Assembly (NCBI RefSeq): GCF_963169125.1
Contig: NC_084802.1
Location: forward strand, 117,680,903-117,744,902
Direction: 5' to 3'
Length of the DNA: 64,000 nt
Origin: Humulus lupulus
Taxonomy: Eukaryota > Streptophyta > Magnoliopsida > Rosales > Cannabaceae
Below the pieces are notes generated by a model. The model ran no database searches and had not been told where the DNA came from. It worked only from the letters and a program-made list of their open reading frames with translations. Within the stretch, counting starts at the first letter, position 1, and each line of letters opens with the position of its first letter. Made by a program: the position numbers and the translations under genes. This document shows, piece by piece, positions 11,156 through 23,104 of this stretch.

Positions 11156-11600
11156 GTGGGGAGTCTGAGCGGATCGGAGTGGTGTCCGAGCAGGCATGCG
11201 TATTGGGTGCGGTGTGTGCGTGTGTTCGAGGAGCTAAGACGTGGTGTCCGAGCGGAGGTGCCGAGTGTCCGAGCGGATGCTGAGGTATTCGAGGGGCTAC
11301 GCCAAGACATCCGACCAGCCAGCGTGCGTCCGAGGGCCAGCGCCGAGGCATCCGAGCAGCCGTGTGCGTGTCCGAGGGGCATCATCAGGCGTCCAAGGGG
11401 CTAGTGCGTAGGCATCCGAGCGGATGCTGGGGGTCCGAGGGGTGTGCCGTGCCTGTCCGAGGAGCTGATGTGTGCCATGTCCGAGCGAATGGCATAAGGT
11501 CCGGTCGGTTAGCACAGCGTCCGAGCGGGTGTAGGAGCAATCGCTCGGGTGGCATCCGTGCCCGAACAGACAAGGGCATGGGCGAGTAATGGTTCCCTTG
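11156..11600. repeat. GC-rich degenerate tandem array (TCCGAGCGG motif)
   Basis: Irregular units of about 20-40 bp share the core GTCCGAGCGG or CATCCGAGCAG and stand out against AT-rich flanks. The open frames on both strands here are a by-product of high GC and repetition, not genes. Tat elements are known to carry variable tandem repeats between pol and the 3' LTR. Confidence 0.7.
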
Positions 11601-11650
11601 CATCCGAGCAGTTCAAAGAATATGACTAATTCTCCCTAAACCCATTTCGG

Positions 11651-11676
<26 letters not shown>
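11651..11676. repeat. A26 homopolymer
   Basis: Twenty-six uninterrupted A residues inside the untranslated region of E1, just after the GC-rich array. Length is likely to vary between alleles and assemblies. Confidence 0.95.
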
Positions 11677-11681
<5 letters not shown>

Positions 11682-12414
11682 CTAAATCCCATCTAGGACA
11701 AACACATTTCCTCACCCAAAATACACAATAACAAGATCAAAAGGGTGATTTGAAAGGTTTCAAATGCTCTAGAGACCCTATATATCATCAAATACCCATA
11801 AACACAAACATGCAATTTAGGTTGAAAATTTCATTTTTCTTCAAATTTTCATGAAATTGAAGACAAGATTGAGTTACCCATAACCCAAACAACATCAAAA
11901 CAACCACAAAACACATTGTATTTCAAAGATTCATACACAAATTCAAGGGGAAAGTTTCCTATGAGGTTTCGACCAACACCCATTTTTTCTTAAAGTTTTG
12001 AAGAAAAAAAAAACAACATAAGTGGAGATGAAGAAGAAGGACTTACCCAATCTTGAAGAGCCCTTGGATTTGCTTGAAGAAATGAGAGCTTTTCCTTGAA
12101 GTCCTTGAATTTTCGGCCAAGAAAGAGAGCTATGGGGTATTCGGCCAAAGAGGGAAAAAGGTGAAAGATGAGAGGAATTTTTTGCTCTTTTATGCTTATG
12201 AGAATATGAGCACATATGGGTCTATTTAAAGGAAAAAAAGTGGAGATTGCCACTTATTTTTAGACCCTTGGAATTCCTTGAGTATTTTTTCTCCCCACGA
12301 TTGTGAGCAGTTAATTCCAGTGATCGTGGTCTTCTATGGAGTCGTGGTCTGTTGCATGGGCGGGAAAATGAACAGTTGGATTTTTTTTTAATATGCCGTC
12401 AGCAGTGGAGAAAA

Positions 12415-12459
12415 AAGTTTATTGTGTGAGAACATCATATAATAAACTTGGGGGGCAAA
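12415..12459 (+). promoter_or_regulatory. E1 3' polypurine tract preceded by inverted repeat
   Basis: CTTGGGGGGCAAA abuts the LTR start (TGTTATCC at 12460), the expected plus-strand primer position. Upstream, AAGTTTATT (12415-12423) pairs perfectly with AATAAACTT (12441-12449), so the right arm of the hairpin flows into the G-run as at 7954-7996. The arms differ in sequence from the internal copy, so the shared feature is the hairpin-then-G6 design. Confidence 0.75.
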
Positions 12460-12540
12460 TGTTATCCCCAAAATTTGAAAACGATGACGTGGCAATAGAA
12501 GTGACAAATGGCAAGGAATGGTTGGGAAATCTGGCTTAGG

Positions 12541-12770
12541 AGTGACCTGGTAGACCAGTGAAGATTTTTGACTGGCCAGTCAAGTTTCATGACTGACCAG
12601 TCATGACCTTGGCTGACCAGTCACATGCTTGTCCGCCCAGGCATGACCTTGGCCGACTCGTCATGACCTTGGCCGACCGAACAGGTGCATGTCCGCCCTG
12701 TCCTAGTGCATGTTCGCCTAGCAAGGTGTTTGTCCGACCAGTGAAGGTTTGGCCGACCAGTGAGGAATTT
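12541..12770 (+). repeat. Short tandem repeat in E1 U3 (CATGACCTTGGCCGACCAGT type)
   Basis: Imperfect units of about 20-30 bp built from ATGACCTTGGCCGACCAG and TGTCCGCCC variants recur around nine times. They lie 230-460 bp upstream of the TATA box, where such arrays often act as enhancers in plant LTRs; that role is inferred only. Confidence 0.65.
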
Positions 12771-13147
12771 TGGCCCTTCAGTTTTCCTCCTGAGTGTGAT
12801 ATGGATCGACTAGATAGAGCAGGACTATGCAAAAGATCCCAGAAACGGCTTCAACAAGAATCGGTCTTACCTGCACGGGAATCTCTCAGATTATCCCATA
12901 AATATAGTGTATCGTTATCTTTTGAATATTATTGTTAATTAAATATAGTGAGAATAATAAAATATCCCGATTATGGGGGATATCATTTGTATGATCCTGA
13001 GCCTATAAATACAAGGCTCATGGCACCATAAAAGGGGTTCCGATTTCAATTTTCCAGAGAGAGAGTAATTGTATCTTGAGAGAACTCTTGTATTCTTGTA
13101 ATCTGTACTGAAGAAACTCAGTTGACTCAGATTCATCTGATCTTGAG

Positions 13148-15617
13148 TGTAACGCCCCAAACTCCAGGGACCGTTACGGTGTGCCTTGTAAACAGTGCTA
13201 AACTCGCTAACCGAGTCATTTGGCCAAAAACCGTGAACTAAGTGTGATTAGCGGTTTAGGGATTAAAAATTTTGGTTAAGATGTAACGTTTCACTAGAAT
13301 GTTTAATACATACATTGGGATCCCAGAAGTATACTTTTAGATTCTACTACAAGAAAATATTTACAACAAGCCGTTCTAAGCGGCAAAACAGGGTGTAACC
13401 CTAGTTCCACTTTAAACCTCGGCCGTGGCGGACGAGCAGCTGCATATGTACACGGCATCACCTAAGCTCTCCAACTCAAGGATGGTCTAGCTTCCTCTTG
13501 CCTTTACCTGCACCACATAGCACCTATAAGCCGAAGCCCAGCAAGAAAATACAATATAACATGATATAATATCAACAATAATCATAATAGCCATTCAGGA
13601 CCAACGGTCCAAAGCAGATAGGTGACAATAGCCAAAAGTCACAGAAGTGGGTACAGCTCCCTCTAGCCATGTGACGATAGGGTCACCAGGGCTTAATTGA
13701 TAAGCGGTTCTTTCATAAGCTTGATCAGGATAGGTGCATGGTGATAGGTCACCAACATAACCATCCTCCCGACTCTAGAGCCGTGACTAAGGACAGCGTC
13801 CCCCAACCATGTGACAAGCAGTCACCGGGGTCATATACCTTGGCTGATGATCATCTGGTCTTAGACCAGGCAAGCGCTTATAGTTCTCATTGACCTTCCG
13901 ATTGGTCCAGCATTAATACCCCATATGAGTCATTCAATGCCAACCTCGATTAGACTTAATCTTTATTTGGCCCGGCGTTCACAACACACTGCCACTTCTG
14001 ACCCTTGGGTCAGTGAAACACGTCCAGTGCTCAGCCCGTTGTGAACTTGACTAATAAGTCACAGCTTCACAGACGGATCTGACACCATTGCCGGTTCTGA
14101 CTAATAAGCCAGTGCCATACACAGGTAAGCCATGCCACCAAACATATATCACATGTCCAATATCCATAAACAAGGTATTCAGCATGCTTACTTAACAGGT
14201 ACTATCACAATTAGAACCATGCACAACATAGAGGCTCAAGCTCTGGACGATATCATACCCAGTATACAAAGCATGTCCTAATCACATGTTTCTCGTGCAT
14301 CATATGCGTTATATTCAAAAATTCTACATGCACCAGTAACTGCCATGCATGCCACGTTCAACAATCAACCAACATGCATCAAGAACAACCATGCATGTCA
14401 TACTTATTAATCATCCCACATGCACCAAGAATAGCCATGCATGTCACATATACACAGGGTGCAGTTTTCTTACCTCCGGTTCGAGTAAAAGTTAAAACAA
14501 GAACGACCCTTGAGAACGATCGATCCTTAATCCTTTGACGGTCACCTAGTCATAACCAAAACGATCTCCAATTAATGAAAATTACCAAATATAGGGTCTT
14601 AGCCTAAACCCCACTCTCGGGACCTCGAAACACGCCCTCACAGTGAGTAGATTCGATCCCGGGCCTTAAGGATTGAAACCCCAAGCCAAAAGCCCCCAAA
14701 CATCAAATTAACTCCCAAATGAACCCAAATACCATCTCCACATGTCTTAGGGACCACAACCCCAAGAACCCTAGCCAAAACTCCAACCACATCCCAAGTT
14801 TCCAACCCAAAAACCAACTGAAGCTTAACTTAGAAAACAGAGCAAAATCAAGAGTTCTAGTGGCTAGAAACTCACCTTAATCTTGGCAACACACCCCCTT
14901 CAATGGTGGAGCGCAACCCTAGCTTGTCTAAGCTTGGTTCCTTGGCTTAATTCCTCAAACTGAGCTTGAAAATCCAAAGAGAAAAGAGGAAGAGAATCTA
15001 TCGGGAGAGAAGGAAAAGAAACTCTGTTTTTGTTACTCTTCTATAGCCTTAATGGCTGATATATATCTCTTAGGGTAAAAATACCTAAATAACCTTAGGT
15101 CTAAAATAAAACCTTAACGGCCACCAAGGGCAAAACCGTCCTTTCGCACCTATTTCGTTAATCACAGTTAACACCCTCCAATTCCCGCTATTCTCAATAA
15201 CCTCAAACACCAATAATCCATATCCCATTACCCTTTAATTCCCGGTAATGCTCTAGTCATTAAATTCACCCCGAGACTCACCCCGAGCCCCGAACTTAAT
15301 CTCGTTATGACTAGACCGAACACTTTCATCTCATGATCGTCTCATGCCGAATAGCTCGAACCAATCCACCTTATAATGTGGCTATATTAATTAATCACAA
15401 TCATGCACCCAAAATACACAATTACGCCTACAGCGGCCAAATTACCAAAATGCCCTTATAATAATAAATACTCCCATATGCATGCATTCACCATCATATA
15501 ATAATATAATTTACGTAAACATGCATAAAATAATTAAATACCATAATAAATCAATTATGGCCCTCCCGGCCTCCTAATCAAGGTCCTAAACCTTATTAGG
15601 AAATTTGGGGCATTACA
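13148..15617 (-). mobile_element. S2: solo LTR (2470 bp) inside the E1 3' LTR
   Basis: Starts TGTAACGCCC, ends GGGGCATTACA, and is flanked by the perfect 5-bp duplication TTGAG (13143-13147 and 15618-15622). It has no internal region. Read on the minus strand it is a diverged member of the LTR superfamily of E3 and S1, sharing the GGGCTTCGGCTT hairpin (13528-13539) and the adjacent AGGTAA. It inserted after E1 was in place. Confidence 0.92.
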
Positions 15618-15778
15618 TTGAGTGTAGATCTATAATCATAACTCTAAGTGGATTAGGCTATTACCAACACATTGGGGCTGAACCACTATAAAAATTGTCT
15701 GTGTCGTATATTTCTCTTGAAGGTTTTTGTCTTTTTGACGTCTACACGTCGTTGGCCAAAAACGCGATTAACATCTAT

Positions 15779-16372
15779 GATAAATACTCCTACTTAATTT
15801 TACTACCAAATGTCCAATATGTAAGTATGAGCTAGTCCGTAGGGTAAGCTGGTAACGAACAAATCAAAAGACTTGAATAACACAATTAGCAGAATATTAA
15901 TCACTCAGAATAAGGATTGAGTTGGCCTATGGTCAATGTTGTTATATGATTAGATTAGCTAATAACGATACTTACTTATCTTGTCAATAATCAATATCGG
16001 TCCACCCCAATGTAATAAATACCATCGATCTTATCTACTTGGTCAACGTCTTAGATATGACATCACACCAGATGTGTATGTTGATCTTATCGTAGATTGC
16101 TCAATCAATAAAAATCCAATGTATTGATTTAATCTTAGGACAAAATGCTTTTGAACATATAATTAAAATTATAATCCACTATGACCGAGTCATTATAATT
16201 GTAACTATACATATGTTCAGGATTTTATAAACGTTTGTATTAATAATAATTAATCATGTAATAAAATATGTAAACAACGCAATTTGATTGAACAAAATGA
16301 TTTCTACTACTTTATTCATAATGAATGAATTATATTAGAAATGTGGTTTTATAAAGGCATAAAACCCAACAA
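15779..16372 (-). mobile_element. Copia-like LTR fragment
   Basis: On the minus strand the segment begins TGTTGGGTTTTATGCC at 16372, a start typical of plant Copia LTRs, and is AT-rich with internal motifs resembling the E5 LTR. Its other end is not found; E1 seems to have inserted into it, so the rest would lie beyond the left edge. Lineage is not resolved. Confidence 0.45.
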
Positions 16373-16422
16373 TTCAAACTCTCCAAGGAATACAAAATTA
16401 CAAAAAATTTGAATTACATTTC

Positions 16423-17027
16423 GACTTGATTCTTCCAAAGGATACATAGTCAACCTAATTACTAAAGTTAAGTATAGTCACAAAATCAAAATTTCTCAAT
16501 GAGGTCATTCACCTCAAACTCTCCAAACAATGTCATTCACCTCAAAAAAAAAAAAAAAAAACACTCTTAAAGAGACCATTCACCTCAACACAAGTTCTAA
16601 GTGAGGTCATTCACCTCAAATGGTGAAAATCTCCAAGTTTTTCACCAAATTCTCAAAGATACAAAAAACCATGAACTATGATTGACTTAATTTCTTTAAA
16701 GGATATGTAGGCAATTTAGTCATTAAAGCTAAGTACAGTCACACATACCACAAATTCCTAAAGTTTCCAAATATCAAACACAACTTTAAAAATTCCATAA
16801 AAGGTCACACCTTAGAATTTTTCCTAAATTCCAAAACTAACATATAATTCCATGTTATGGTCATCTACCGAAATTTCTAAAATTACCATAGATTTCTAAA
16901 TGGTCATTCACTGAAATTCTTCCACTCATTTTTCAAAATATCAAATTCAGAACTACAAGTGACTTGATCCCTCAACTGGGGTGTATAGGCAGCTCAGTCA
17001 CTAAATTCACTGAGTGCAGTCACAATT
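16423..17027. repeat. Three diverged repeat units with short hairpins
   Basis: A core of about 65 bp (GACTTGAT, then AAGGATATGTAGGCA, then AGTCAcTAAA, then CAGTCACA) occurs at about 16423, 16684 and 16961, spaced 261 and 277 bp apart. Between cores, the hairpin TGAGGTCATTCACCTCA occurs near 16499 and again near 16603. No ORF is present. It may be non-coding internal sequence of a retrotransposon whose LTR is the adjacent fragment. Confidence 0.6.
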
Positions 17028-18959
17028 CCAAATTCATTCAAAATTTCTACAAAATTAAAAAAGTAATTAATCTTATTGTAATTGGAAACAAAAGATGTTC
17101 CTTTAAACAATAAGATTGTAATTAAGAGATTATTTTTATAATTTTGAATGGGTCGAACTCAAATTAATAAACTCTTATGCTATAAATTCGGCTTAAGTTA
17201 AATTGTGTTGTGCATTAATTTTAATTTTTTTAAAAAGTGAAATTTTTGCCTAACACCCCCATCAATAGGCAACTATTTCAGTGATTTTTATTTGACGTGG
17301 AATGAAGACTAACATAGTTATGATAGATCTGACTCCACTTTATATTACTCAATTAGAAAATTCAATAATAATAATAATAATAATAATAATAAGTAATAAA
17401 TCAAAGGACTTGCTTATACCCAAAACCAAATCACATCTTCCCTGTGTATAGATTATACATCGAATAAATTGAAGTTCGTGTACCTTGGAGAATGAATTAT
17501 ACTAATACCAACCTATTCCCATATCAGTTTATTAATTTTACTTTTAGGGTGGTAAAAAAAAAGAACATATTCACAACTTGGGGAGGAAAATAAAAAGTAA
17601 TGAGTAAAACCAAAAGAAAGGGCCAAAAGAGTTATTCGGTTTTTAAATACAAATGAGAGTCTTAACTCTAGTGTCATATGGGGGTTGCAAGTGACAAAAC
17701 TTGATAGTTATTGAAGCACTCATTTTGGGTACCAGAAAAAAAGAGAAGAGACTGCCCCACAAACACAGAACAGTACTGAAATGCAAGCTCATTAGAGTGG
17801 GACAATTCTGGAGAGATTACAATTTGATTGGAACAATCCCCCGGAATGGGACACTCGTCTTCCATTTTAGCTTTCGCAGAAGTTGGCACATTCTCTGCGT
17901 GAGTCACTTAAATTGCAAACTGCCTTTTTTTTTTTCTTTCTTTCAACTTAATCCCAATAATTTATATATTTTTTACATAGAAAAGGTTGAACTTTTATGC
18001 AGCAAGATAAGTATCCAATGGGCTTTGATTGGGCTGGGCTACTAGCCTTGGATGTCACTATCTCATGTAATGCCAAAAGTACCATTCGGCCTTTATCAGG
18101 TAAGAAACATATGCGAGAAACTTCCCATCAATTTTCTTTGAATTTAGTGGAACCATTTTTCTTTTTGTTTTAAATTAATTTTTATTTTTTTCGGAGTGTG
18201 ATCGCGACATTTATTTACTAACTTCTAAAATATGTCACGTGTTTCGCATGACATTCTTAATTTAAAATTATGGATAATTATTTGGCAGGAACATAGGAAA
18301 TGTCTATACCGTGTGGATGTTTTTTATTTATGGTATTTTGAAAAATTATAAACCAAATTTTTTATTATTGTGTTTAGCATACTTACAGCAGATATCCTAC
18401 AAATTTGTTTAAACTCTGATTTAAGCACTATAAATTTTTTAAAATTTCTTAAAAATTGGTAGGAAGTCTACTATGACTATGAGCTTGATTGATTCGTGAT
18501 TTAAAAATTGTAATTTTAAAAACTGTGATTCTGAAATAAAAATTTGACTTTAGTGACTAAAAATATGTTTCAGAAAATGCAATTAGTTCATTATCTTTAA
18601 TTTTTTTTTAATTTTAAAAAATTGAAATAGTGATGGGTAGAAAATCTAAAAATATAATATTTGGTTCAATTGAATCTACTATTTTAATATAATAAATTTT
18701 AAAAAATATTGTATGATATTAAATTTTAATTTATCAAAAATAAATTTTAAAATTAGTAGATAGATTAAATTTATAATAATAGTACATTACAATTAGTTTT
18801 CATTTTTTAATTAAAATTACAATTTATAAAATTAACTAAAGTAATAACACTTTAAAAAATTATAGAATAGTTATTATATCAGACACTTTTTTAAGTGCAA
18901 GAGAATAAATTAAAAAAATATACACATCACAAGTGGTAAATATAAGTAGATATTATTAC
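17028..18959. other. AT-rich spacer, no gene recognised
   Basis: Contains an (AAT)n microsatellite at about 17364-17391 and long A/T-rich stretches. A more balanced stretch at 17640-18060 has short open frames on both strands with no recognisable domain. I see no supported gene. Confidence 0.5.
17364..17391. repeat. (AAT)n microsatellite
   Basis: Nine or so consecutive AAT units in an AT-rich spacer. Confidence 0.9.
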
Positions 18960-20470
18960 AATAAAAGAACCACAGACAGAAAGGTAATCCTGCAGTTCTG
19001 CACTACAACACTCTGCATTACATCTACTAATGCATAATATCTGCCTGGTTACAACAGGAAAAGGTTGTTGAATTCTTGCACCATCATCAAGAATAGCATT
19101 GTCATCTATGAATAAAACAAAATAAGAACAACATCATCTTTGACAAGTGAAACAGTAGTGAGGTAGTTTCTTCAATATCTTCTAGTGCAAATCTAAATTT
19201 AAATATGTAAACATGATTCACTGAGGTTGCTTTACTGCCAAAATCTCTACTAGATTTTGTTAACAAAATCAAAAGAACAAAAGCATATGTAGAATCCCAA
19301 AACTTTCACAAAACATACAAATATGCATATTTCTAATGGGTAATCATCCTATTACACCTAATAAGAATATATAGATACCATTTTCACAATATGATATTTT
19401 GGTTTCACAAATTTGTAGTGATGAAGTAATGGTCACACAACTCAAAATAGTGAAATACAAAATTAATATAATACATATGAGACAAAATGTTAAAAACCTA
19501 AATAGCTTACTAGCAAGAAGTAAATATATGAATTGACAATATCAGAGATATGCAAAGCTTCTAATATAAACAAAAAATGAGAACATAATAATTAATGTGA
19601 AAAACTATTTGAGTACGCTTGATCATCAACATGTATGAATTAACAAGGGTGAATTAAAATCCTCCAATTTGATAGTGCACGCTTGTTCCATGATCAAGCT
19701 CTGCTTGAATATAAAGTCATGCAATCAACCATAATATTTTTATAAAAAAAGCACCTTCAAATTCGAAAGATAGCATCAATAAATAAAACTATACACACAA
19801 AACACTTTAAAGTGGTCTCGATCAAATAACAGCCAACCATATAATCTTTTGATTCACCTAACATTAATTCTAGTTTGAACAGAACAATCATGTGCTTAGA
19901 AACAAACTACAAGGTCACACTTACAATGTCATTAAAACATTATTACAAACAGATGGTGGACAAAGTCAATATTCTAAAAAAAATACAAAAACGTACCTAA
20001 ACTAAATAAAAAATCAAATCAACAGATAATAATATACAAAAAAAGACCCAAACACAGAGAAGAAGCTCAAAATTTTCAGATTCAATACAAAATAATCATA
20101 TTTGAAACGTTCTAAAAGAGAGGGAGATAAACTGGATGATCAACAACCAATGCAATGAGTAAGAATCAAATCAGAAAAAAATTAGAGCACAAAAGAGAAT
20201 GAGATAAGATGAAGAAGAGTTACAAATACCTGATTAGAATGCATATTTGAGAGTAGAGAATCTGAGGCTGAGTAGAGGAGAATCACTAGAGCTTAGAGGA
20301 GAAGGAGATCGAGCTTCGTTGTTATAGGCATAGGAGAAGTAGATCTAGAGCACGCAACCAAGAGGAGAGACGAGTGGGAGTTGGGCATTGATGGAAAAAA
20401 CGGTATGCTACAGCTTTCAGTCGAAAGGTGGAGAGGAGAGCAGAGTGAAAAAGAAAAAAAAAAGAGAATT
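18960..20470 (-). other. Possible spliced transcript start region, coding potential not seen
   Basis: On the minus strand a CT-rich leader-like segment (about 20470-20235) ends at a plausible donor (AATCAG then GTATTTGTAA, near 20230). A long T-rich intron-like region follows. Some balanced-composition patches near 18970-19160 could be a downstream exon. The only ATG-started frames in the leader are very short. It could be a non-coding transcript, the 5'UTR of a host gene remnant, or a non-autonomous transposon. Confidence 0.2.
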
Positions 20471-22169
20471 TAGGTTGAGGGATTTTGGAAAAGAGTTTTT
20501 CCCATTTTCAATTTTCTTTAACAAAATTTGGATTAAGATTTGAATTTAATTTTTAAAAATAATTTACTAATTAAATATTATGATTGGTCTCACAAATTTT
20601 AAGTATTCAGAATTATAAAATTGTATCAGGATGAGATACTAATCATACCCTATAATATACATTGTTACGAAAAAAAAATCAAATTATAATTTTTTTAAAT
20701 ACTAAAAATAAAAAATCACCCTGCAATAAGGACATGGAATATGCTCCTACAGTATAATTATCCTAAAATTATTATTATTATTATTAATTTTGTAAAAAAG
20801 TAAAGTAAAAGATATTTTACATGTAAGCGTTTTTTTATTTTTAGTATGTGTAAGGAGTTATTTGATAGATGAGTAGAAGAAATTATTTTTAAAAAATTAA
20901 AAAGAATAATGTAATTAAATATATATTTATAAAATAATGCTAGATTTTAAAGAATTTATATATCTATCTATATAAAGATAACACTCTAAAATCTCTTCAA
21001 AGTAATTTGTCTATTTTTTTATTTTTTATTCTACTTTTTCTAATTTATAGCTATTTAATTAATTTTTTAATAATTATATATAGCCACAAAAATAATTAAA
21101 TAATTAATTAATAATAAAATGATAAGTATCATATATATAATTAATTGCTTTAAAAGAACCATTTCAAAAAACATAAATTTATTTATACAAATTTTAGACT
21201 TTTTATATAAAAAAAACACCCAAAGCGTATAATTCATAATAATAATAATAATATTAATAAATAAATAAATAAAACTGAGTGTACAACAAATTGTTTGAAT
21301 TTTGTTTTGAGTACTTTAGTTATTTGGAATTTCTCGAAAATAATAATTTTTTTTTTAATTATTACAAAAGACTATTCGAATCAGGGTTATGTTTTCAAAC
21401 TTATATATTGAAGAACTCAAAGAAGATGATGTGACACTCTAAAATTGTTCCAAATCACTTTATATATGATAAAAAAAATATCAATCTAATTTTTAAAAAA
21501 ATTAAAATGTAATTAGTATTTTTTTTATTCTTCTTTTTGAAATTTATCATTATTAGCTAATAATTAAAAAAAACTAAAAAATCTATCTAACTTTTTTAGA
21601 AAAATTAAAAAACCACAGAAAACATTATTTTTGTTTTATTCTTCTTTTTAAAATTTATGATTATTAATTAATAAATAAAAATAAATAAAACTATCTAATT
21701 TTCAAAAAAAAATTAAAAAGAAAGGTAAAGAGAAAACTAATAATTAATGAAAAAAAACAAACATATCTATATGTTTTTTTTAATAATTTAAAAATGTAAA
21801 GAGTGTTTTTTTTTTTAAAAAAATGAATGATTATTAATTAATATTTAAATAAAAAACAAAAATATCTATATATTTTTTTAAAATAAATAAAATAAAAAAA
21901 CGTATAGAGCAAAAAAAATAATTTAAAGATGTATTTATGATTATTAATCAATAATTAATGAAAAATTCTAATATATTACTTTAAAAGGTAATAATCAATT
22001 TTGAATATCACTATTCAAATTTACTAAAATATTATATATATTATTTTATTTAGTGTAACTTAAATTCAAATCTATATCTATATAATTATATAAAATTGAG
22101 CTTAGGATTGATGATGTGGCTCTCTATATATTTTTCAATCTTTTTTTTTCTCTATTTTGTGAGAGTTTC
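20471..22169. other. Very AT-rich spacer with short microsatellites
   Basis: Long A- and T-runs, ATT/AAT microsatellites near 20772 and 21239, and two loosely similar segments containing ACACTCTAAAAT (near 20985 and 21435). The motifs GATGATGTGACA and GATGATGTGGCT recur, as in non-autonomous Helitron-like or MITE sequence, but I cannot find ends. No genes. Confidence 0.45.
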
Positions 22170-23051
22170 TGTTGTCTGTATTTTCACCTCCCGACACGTT
22201 GCAACTCAAAGTGACTGGCTCGGACACTCGTAGACATCTTTGGGGTATGTTACCCCACGAGGCCTCACTTCGGGACGAGGATCCGTCCAGGTAAGTTCAT
22301 CTGTCTTTGCTAGATGATAGGTCGTGGGTGCCTTAAAGGTAGATTACCCTCCGAGGTTCGCCCTTGGAGCTGGAGTTTCTCCAGGAGAAGCAACTACGGC
22401 AATAGCTCTCCTCCATCATCTGTCGGCTGGGTTCCCCTCCTTCAACTCCGGTAAGAGGGAGTACAACATCGTCCTCGTCAATGCGGGTTTGCACCACCAG
22501 AGGATCGTCTGACAACCTTTATGGCGATCTGCCCACAGTATTGTTGAGTGTACAACTCGACAATTCGCACTCCCACTACACCGTCTGACATAGAGATACG
22601 TACAGCATGCCCTGATAGTACCTGGGGCATGTTCCCCATAAAGTAGGTACCTTTCTGTAATGGGCCCCGCGAATCTCACTTGGGTTGTGGTCTCTATTTA
22701 ATGCAGCCCAATGCATTGAATTGGTATTAATCTCCCAATAACAGATGAATGTTTATTAATTACAAATGATTAGTATTAATGACCACAACCTCTATAAATA
22801 GGATTGGGAGTCTCATTGTAAAGAGTTCAGTGTTTTAGAGAAAGAAAGACCTTATACTCAGAACAATCTAAATGCTGCCTGAGAAAACTCCATTGGATCT
22901 TGCTCTAACAAGCTTCCAATCCTCTTAATACCAGAGACTCGTGGACTAGGGCTCTTTTTATAGCCTGAACAACGTAAAAACCATTGTGTTCGTGTTGTTT
23001 ATTTATTTAATCTCTTGTTTTATGGTTGATAGCGAACAAAGGCAGTCAACA
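22170..23051 (+). mobile_element. E2 5' LTR (Tat-type)
   Basis: Begins TGTTGTCTG and ends GCAGTCAACA (about 882 bp), with TATAAATA at 22793-22800 and a CATTGTGTTCGTG-type 3' end. A gag leader follows directly. The left end is chosen from the TG/CA inverted ends; no duplication can be checked because the 3' end of the element is outside the window. Confidence 0.7.
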
Positions 23052-23054
23052 TTT

Positions 23055-23072
23055 TGGTTCTTTCATTGAGAG
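23055..23072 (+). other. E2 primer binding site
   Basis: TGGTTCTTTCATTGAGAG lies 3 bp after the LTR end. E4 has the near-identical TGGTGCTTTCATTGAGAG in the same place, which supports both assignments. I cannot name the matching tRNA with certainty. Confidence 0.65.
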
Positions 23073-23104
23073 ATTGGAAGTCAACATTTGGAACACTCAC
23101 AACC

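Larger units (their letters stand above)
10979..12230 (-). promoter_or_regulatory. Probable promoter, 5'UTR exon and 5'UTR intron of the E1 antisense gene
   Basis: On the minus strand a TATA-like TTTAAATAGA (12230-12221) precedes a CT-rich leader. The leader ends at a GTAAGT donor (12046-12041). A matching acceptor, TTTTTTGTAG, ends at 10979, and the ATG at 10978 follows immediately. This gives a 1068-bp 5'UTR intron that contains the GC-rich repeat at 11156-11600. The same layout (TATA, CT-rich leader, intron ending just before the ATG) is found in E4. This is inference from signals; there is no transcript evidence. Confidence 0.45.
1..15773 (+). mobile_element. E1: Tat-type Ty3/Gypsy retrotransposon, 5' end outside window
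   Basis: Order seen: gag, protease, reverse transcriptase, RNase H, a second RNase H, integrase, an antisense gene, a polypurine tract, and an LTR starting TGTTATCC and ending TTAACA. Dual RNase H and an extra ORF between pol and the 3' LTR are known traits of the plant Tat lineage. The element is interrupted by solo LTRs S1 and S2. Gag-pol carries many in-frame stops, one apparent 1-nt deletion near 2046 and a lost integrase catalytic residue, so it is inactive. The five bases after the LTR (15774-15778, TCTAT) would be the right target duplication, but the left copy is not in the window. Confidence 0.9.
12460..15773 (+). mobile_element. E1 3' LTR, split by solo LTR S2
   Basis: Runs from TGTTATCC to TTAACA and is about 840 bp once S2 and one duplication are removed. 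A TATA box (TATAAAT, 13004-13010) is followed by a CT/GA-rich leader and the motif TTGGGGCTGAACCACTAT typical of plant LTR 3' ends. A bZIP-like TGACGTGG lies in U3 at 12485-12492. The U3 also holds a short-unit repeat (12541-12770). The 5' LTR is off the left edge, so age cannot be estimated. Confidence 0.85.

Noticed and set aside
11100..11603. Several overlapping open frames on both strands
   Set aside because: They come from the GC-rich repeat; the proteins are low-complexity and the frames overlap on both strands.
17674..18045. Open frames of 77 and 114 codons on opposite strands
   Set aside because: No recognisable domain; the plus-strand frame runs into AT-rich spacer and the two overlap.
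22324..22679. Short open frames in the E2 LTR
   Set aside because: They lie within LTR sequence upstream of the TATA box and have no domain.
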